A DNA stretch of 64,000 bases from Prostheceraeus crozeri (taxonomy: Eukaryota > Platyhelminthes > Polycladida > Euryleptidae). The stretch spans positions 1,345,085 through 1,409,084 of the forward strand of contig CAJQUW010009236.1 of the NCBI GenBank assembly GCA_907163375.1, given 5' to 3'. Positions 58,741 through 64,000 of the stretch are shown here, piece by piece. The first letter of the stretch is position 1; every line of letters begins with the position of its first letter. Below the pieces are notes generated by a model, which saw only the letters and a program-made list of their open reading frames with translations, did not search any database and was not told the DNA's origin. A program made the translations under genes and the position numbers.

Positions 58741-60563
58741 AAGAAATTAGAGAATTGATGCGAAAGCGCGATTACAACAAAGCCAAGAAAGAGTACGATC
58801 TTTATCGTCTCTATAGAAACAAATGTGTTGCTCTTATTCGCAAAGCGAAGCAGGACCACTATACGAATCTTATAGAGACCAGTGCAACAGACACCCTGAA
58901 AGGTCTGGCGCCATCAAAGAAGTCCGCTACCATAACATCTATGAACATAAATGGCAATCTATCAGAAAATCCCACCAAAATTGCAGACGAATTAAACAAA
59001 TTCTTTGTGACTGTGGCAGAAAGACATTCTACAAAAGCCAATGGCCATGGCATAAGCAACATTCTAAATACGCTGCGTCTGTACGTCTCCAGGTTCAGTC
59101 CGGATCAGTTCCAAATACCTCAAATTACCATTTGCGAAACTGAATGTTTGATCAAAGAATTATCGTCAAATAAAGCAACTGGATTGGACAATATTCCTCC
59201 CAAGTTACTCAAGTTGGGCTGTGTAGAACTGGCACCATCATTGACAACGATTATCAATTTGAGCCTAACTTCTGGAATCTTCCCCAACATGTGGAAGCAA
59301 GCCCGCGTATCTGCAGTACACAAGAAAGGCGATGTCAATGACATGGAAAATTACAGGCCGATATCAGTGCTACCAATAACAAGTAAAATCATCGAAAGGC
59401 ATGTACACAAACATTTATATCTGCATATGCATCCGATGTTGCATGTCTCCCAATCTGGTTTTAGAGAAGGTCATTCATGTGAAACAGCTTTAATCAATAT
59501 GTTGGATCAATGGACGAAGAGCATTGATGATGGTGATTTGAATGCAGTTATAATGTTGGACCTTAAAAAGGCCTTTGAGTTGATAAATCATGAGCTTCTG
59601 TTGGAAAAACTTTTGGCCTATAACGTCTCAGAGCTTTCATCTACTTGGTTCAAATCCTACTTGCAAAACAGGTACCAAGTTGTGTCTCTTCAAAATGGAC
59701 TATCAGACAAGCTCTCAGTACCCAGCGGAGTGCCTCAGGGGTCTATAATCGGCCCACTGCTCTTTATCATCTTTGTCAACGACCTACCCTTACATCTATC
59801 TGCCAGCAATATCGTTGACATGTATGCTGATGACACAACCATTACTACCACCGGAAACATGGAGAAGACAAAGGGCATGCTTATTACAACTCGGCAAAAA
59901 CGGCGGCGACTCAGTAAGGATGAGATAACCACATTCTCCCAAAGAATATCTTTGACTGACAAGCACAAAGTCCTTGGAGTTATAGTCGACCAAGATCTGA
60001 CATGGAATGAGCACGTTCAATATGTTGCTCGGCGTGTGAGCAGCTATGTTGCCTTGTTGAGAAGGATAAAGCAATTCTTGCCAATTCGTGTGCGGAGAAT
60101 CTTCTTCATGGCCTACATACAATCTTGCTATGACTTTTGTTTATCGGTGTGGGGTGCTTCCTGTCACATAACGAGAATTGAGAAACTCCAAAAGCTTGCA
60201 ATCAGAGTTGTGCTTGATCGCCCAAAACGTGAAAGCTCCAAACCTTTATTCAAAGAAATGCACATTATGCCCATGAGCACTCGAGTCGACTTTAAGCAGA
60301 CTCTACTTGTGTATAAAGCCCTAAATCAGTTAGCACCAACTTATTTACAACGCATGTTTTTACGCAAGGAACAAGAGAAAAAGACACGATCTGTAACACA
60401 AGGAGACCTGTGTATTCCCAAAGTTAGAACCAAACTAAGAAAGATGACGCTTGTGGTTCGAGGTGCAGAACTCTATAATTCCTGCAATCGTTGTGTCCGA
60501 GAGGCTGACAGTGTTTTGAAATTTAAGCGAAACTATATATGTGATTTCTTCAAAACCTTCTAA
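58741..60563 (+). pseudogene. LINE reverse transcriptase domain and C-terminus
   Basis: About 600 residues in one frame: ENYRPISVLPITSKIIE, SQSGFREGHSCETAL, VIMLDLKKAFELINHELL (palm A), VPSGVPQGSIIGPLLF and DMYADDTTITTTGN (palm C). Directly after TTGN comes MEKTKGMLITT, so roughly 40 residues normally linking palm to thumb are missing in frame. The thumb (HKVLGVIVDQDLTWNEHV) and the C-terminal region follow to the stop at 60563. Palm A has Glu where most relatives have Asp in 'KAFD', which is not the primary metal ligand. Confidence 0.92.
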
Positions 60564-60668
60564 TTGATGTTTATTCTCTTTTATCTACCTAATCATGTTT
60601 TTCTGTATGCTAGAGGACCATTGTAAATTAGCTATTGCTACCAGTGTTATCCTCTTAAAATAAAGATT

Positions 60669-60685
60669 TTATTATTATTATTATA
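60669..60685 (+). repeat. (TTA)n tail of the LINE
   Basis: TTATTATTATTATTATA closes the LINE 3' UTR, the same type as at 8.87 and 31.43 kb. Confidence 0.85.
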
Positions 60686-61001
60686 ATCCTTATGTATGAA
60701 GTAACTGCTAATATTTCCGTATTTTACTCTCGGATGAGCACGTTTATAGACACTATTTTCACTCTGGTTTTGCAATTTTCATATATATCTTTGTTTAGAC
60801 ATCTTAAGTTCATCCACCGAATTCATCATCAAACTGTTATATGAGATTTTTATGAGATTTTTTGTGAGAAATATATTTTCAATGTATTGGGAAAGATGTG
60901 CAATTGTGTGATATCTCACATGTAATTGATACTATTGCTACCAGTGTAGGCTTTGACATAGGCTTATATGCTTGTATACAACATATAACTGAACATATAT
61001 G
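60686..61001. other. Non-coding stretch
   Basis: Contains a second CTATTGCTACCAGTGT near 60933, also present in the LINE 3' UTR at about 60634, so LINE-derived sequence may extend past the tail. Confidence 0.35.
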
Positions 61002-61051
61002 AACATATATTCAGTTGTGTGCTTCGGATAACTTGCGCAATATTACATCTT
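61002..61051 (+). repeat. Direct repeat, left copy
   Basis: About 50 bp beginning AACATATATTCAGTTGTGTG and ending near TATTACATCTT. It is repeated at 61742-61791 with a few differences. Confidence 0.75.
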
Positions 61052-61741
61052 GAATTGCGCTTATTACTTTCAATGTCAAAATTTCAAATTTTAGTATATT
61101 TCCCATCATCTCCTACTTGAACCAAATTTGATATGAGCTAATTTTCATTTATAAATATATTTTCATCTAATTCCTTATCAGACATGATAATTTTCCGCTT
61201 ATTATTTATTACTCTTTATTATTTTTTTATTTATTACTATTTTTTATTATTTATCCGATTGTTGAAGTATATCATAGAGTTTCAGAGAAACAAATAATTC
61301 TGAAGCAGTCAATCAAGTTGAAATTCGCTTCATGAGTACAAGCTAAAAATACAAAGATAGTCAATTAGAAGACAACTGTTAATCTTAACATTTGGTGCAT
61401 AAATTGAGTTCCCAAAGTTTTAGAATAAGGGTTTCAGATTACGGAGAATAAATTGAGATACAGGACAGAAAAATCTGAATCATTTCGCACGAACATTGTA
61501 TATCCCGTCAAAACATAAGCATTACCTCATAGTCGTTGTCAAAATTCGGGATAATCGAGATCGATAATTTTTGACCAAAGGTGTTCTAAAGCATGGATTC
61601 CATGGCAAACTGTATTCCAAACAAAAGCCTTGATAATCTTTTTAGTTTCTTGCGTTGACATTACTTTCTGGGGTTTCCGTGGGCTTCCTCTGCATGGGGC
61701 GAAACCACACAGCAGCATTTGAAACAAATAATTTGTGATTA
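61052..61741. other. Segment between the direct repeats
   Basis: About 690 bp of AT-rich DNA including a TTTATTATTTATTAC low-complexity run near 61210. No coding recognised. It could be an element bounded by the direct repeats. Confidence 0.4.
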
Positions 61742-61791
61742 AACATATATTCAGTTGTGTGCTTCGGATAACTTCGCAATATTACGTCCTT
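61742..61791 (+). repeat. Direct repeat, right copy
   Basis: Matches 61002-61051 (shared core TCAGTTGTGTGCTTCGGATA). Confidence 0.75.
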
Positions 61792-62759
61792 AATAATACT
61801 TTATCAAAGTGATTAAATATTTAAGAGAAATGATCACAACCACGATCACCAAGGTAGGCCCCTAACTATCATAAAATTCTATCATAATAGGTACTCCACG
61901 TGTCACGATTGACACCTACAATTTTTGACACTTTCGATGCACTGTCCTGCAGCAGTCACGCTGGCGAGCATGTTTCTTCTGCTTCGAGAACACATAATGC
62001 ACCTGTAGCTTTCTTTATGAACCGTCTGATGCCAACTCAAGGTTACCCGCAAACGCTATCGTCGGTGAATCGGCAACAGAGCCCAAACTTTTCTCAAAAA
62101 TAATGTTTCAATTCAGTAAGAACCAAAATTAAATTTTGCAACGTCTTTGAAAGCATTTGACAAATTCCAATGTCAACTTTCGCTACGAATGAATTTTGTG
62201 TCATAGACATACAAAATGCATATGAAGAATGGGCACCTGAAAATTGTCCTATGGAAAAGTCTAACAAAAATTAAGGAAATGGCAGTTGCAACCACCAAGC
62301 GCAAAATTACTCAATAGTCGTCTTTCACGTCAAGCAATGAAATTGACAAGCCTATGTCCACAACAGGTTAAACGTTGCCATCTTTTCATAAAGCGGCGCA
62401 GCACATTCCATCGATTTCCTGAGTATTTCCGTAGCACTGTAGACACTTGACGCTAGGTGACCAAGCAATATTTTATACAGACCGGAACATAATAGAGTAC
62501 CTAAACTCTTTGACAATGAATCGATTTTTAAATACTTCAAAAGTATCATTATCGCAATTAAGTGAGATTCAGGACCCAATTTTGCCATTATAGCTGTGCT
62601 ATTGCTTTATTTACGTCATTACCATCATCATGCATGCATTATGCGGACTATTAGTGCTACATTATTGATTTTGAGTCTGTCAAAAATATTTGTTCTCGAT
62701 CAACGATGCATGCTTGTACATTGAAAATCTAAAATTACATACAGCAAGTAGTAAGAAAA
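61792..62759. other. Non-coding stretch
   Basis: Nothing recognised; a 78-residue minus-strand frame at 62352-62588 has no supporting features. Confidence 0.4.
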
Positions 62760-62910
62760 CGGCGAACACCAGATAGCGCAAGATGGCCGCCATCGCTGAG
62801 TCCCCCCCCCCCCTCTGGAACGGCAGAGTGTCGTGGTCGGCCGCCGTGGTGCTTCGTGTCTGAGTCCCCCCCCCTCTGGAACGATAGAGTGTCGTGGTGG
62901 ACTTGGGCGA
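62760..62910 (+). promoter_or_regulatory. CpG-rich YY1-like start region with a duplicated C-tract module
   Basis: CAAGATGGCCGCCATC (62779-62794) is a YY1-type promoter/start element; its ATG opens a short frame, MAAIAESPPPPLWNGRVSW. The module from CTGAGTCCCCC through CTCTGGAACG to AGTGTCGTGGT is present twice (62796-62839 and 62860-62900). It may be a promoter or first exon, or simply the start of the repeat array. Confidence 0.4.
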
Positions 62911-62989
62911 GCGCCAGGATTAGTGTTGAGGCTATAGTGTGTGATGTTTTTGGTGCTGAATGTTGGGTTGTAAAATGGGTTGTTTCGAG

Positions 62990-64000
62990 TGGAAGGAGTG
63001 GTCGGATGAGAAAACGGAGGTCGGATTCGTGTTCAGCGTGAAATTCTGCATCGGTAGGGTGAGTTTCAAGTCAATCGGTGAGAAAAAATTTTCAACATTT
63101 TTCGAAAAACGACAGAGTTAGAATTTGGGATGTTTTGGTGTGTAGCGTCCAAACGAAGCATCGGATGAGAAAACGGAGGCCAGATTCGGAATCTACGTGA
63201 AATTTTGGGTTAGGAAGGATGTTTCCAGCGAAATCGGAGAGAAAAAATTTTCACTGACCTCCCCCCCCCTCTGGACAGCTTGCTTCGATTTTGGCTTCTA
63301 GTGGACGGATTTTGTCGTGCGATAGCTCGTTTGAAAGCTAAGAGTGAGACAAATTCAGTGAAAGAATCGGCTTGTCCCTATCTGTCTTCGTTTAGATGTG
63401 AGACGCCATTTAAGATTTTGGGACATTGGTGAAAAACGACAGAGTTAGAATTTGGGACGTTTTGGGCTCTAGCTTCAAAACAAAGCATCGGATGGGAAAA
63501 CGGATTTCAGATTTGGAATCAGCGTGAAATTCTTTATCTGTATGGTGAGTTTCAAGTCAATCGGAGAGAAAAAATTTTCAACATTTTTCGAAAAAACGAC
63601 AGAGTTAGAATTTGGGACGTTTTGGTGTGTAGCGCCCAAACGAAGCATCGGATGAGAAAACGGAGGCCAGATTCGGAATCTACGTGAAATTTTGGGTTAG
63701 GAAGGATGTTTCCAGCGAAATCGGAGAGAAAAAATTTTCGGCTGACGTCCCCCCCCCCTCTGGACAGCTCGCTTCGATTTTGGCTTCTAGTGAACGGATT
63801 TTGTCGTGCGATAGCTCGTTTGAAAGCTAAGAGTGAGACAAATTCAGTGAAAGAATCGGCTTGTTCCTATCTGTCTTCGTTCAAAAGTTAGAGCGGTTAC
63901 AAGATTTTAGGTCGGAGCTCGCTCACCTGAAAAAATCCTAAGTGTCAGAGTGACTTTGTATGGGTAAAATTTTGAAAATTTTCCATAGTGTGGAATTTCG
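62990..64000. repeat. Tandem array, about 489-bp unit with roughly 163-bp subunits
   Basis: Landmarks recur at nearly constant distance: CTCTGGACAGCT near 63269 and 63758; GTGAGTTTCAAGTCAATCGG near 63059 and 63545; GGACGGATTTTGTCGTGCGA (one base differs in the second copy) in both. Within a unit, GACAGAGTTAGAATTTGGGA and GATGAGAAAACGGAGG recur at roughly 160-base spacing. Each unit carries a run of 8-9 C. The array continues past the window end. Confidence 0.88.

Larger units (their letters stand above)
57779..60686 (+). mobile_element. LINE (CR1/Jockey-like) ORF2, nearly complete, with (TTA)n tail
   Basis: An APE-type endonuclease is followed by RT and a C-terminal region, a 3' UTR with AATAAA (about 60660) and a TTA-repeat tail. 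ORF1 is not identifiable upstream. Two frameshifts and an RT deletion make it inactive. Confidence 0.92.

Overview
The window is AT-rich animal nuclear DNA. Its only clearly host-like coding sequence consists of short, intron-separated exons. The rest is dominated by decayed transposable elements typical of invertebrates: Tc1/mariner, hAT-like, piggyBac and PIF/Harbinger DNA transposons, APE-type LINEs of the CR1/Jockey kind, and GIY-YIG Penelope-like elements. There is no operon-dense coding, CRISPR or phage-like organisation. The species cannot be fixed from sequence alone; a marine invertebrate is my best guess from the repeat content.

The main host gene appears to be an ionotropic glutamate receptor (kainate/AMPA-like) on the + strand. 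A signal-peptide exon (26220-26344) and a second exon (45308-45478) join in phase to encode the start of the amino-terminal ligand-binding-like domain. The intron between them is about 19 kb, and the gene must continue beyond the window. A 49-nt exon-like segment at 18901-18949 may be an upstream exon. In the presumed second intron, a small CpG-rich promoter-like patch (about 47.79-47.92 kb) faces a short minus-strand ORF, possibly a nested gene.

Layout. 0-1.2 kb: two compact, intronless minus-strand ORFs of an unrecognised cassette. 1.4-3.2 kb: an apparently intact Tc1-type transposon. 4.0-4.8 kb: a hAT-like non-autonomous element. 7.2-8.9 kb: two LINE relics in opposite orientation. 13.3-15.3 kb: a LINE tail and a transposase relic. 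22.4-23.9 kb: an element with perfect 117-bp inverted arms, followed by a piggyBac-like N-terminal relic. 25.6 kb: a MITE whose empty site survives in two related repeats elsewhere in the window. 26.3-45.3 kb (receptor intron 1): a deleted Harbinger element with a MADF gene, a LINE relic, a Penelope GIY-YIG tail, tRNA-derived SINE copies, two long palindromic repeats and a piggyBac relic. 49-51.2 kb: small inverted-repeat elements. 52.67-56.4 kb: a long (TC)n tract and a nearly complete Penelope-like element with a GDS-motif ORF1 and RT/GIY-YIG ORF2. 57.8-60.7 kb: a nearly full-length LINE ORF2. 62.8-64.0 kb: a tandem repeat of about 489 bp with C-tracts, running off the window.

Apart from the Tc1 transposase, nearly all the mobile-element genes seen carry frameshifts, stops or deletions. 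Non-coding stretches were read by eye, so small exons may have been missed there.
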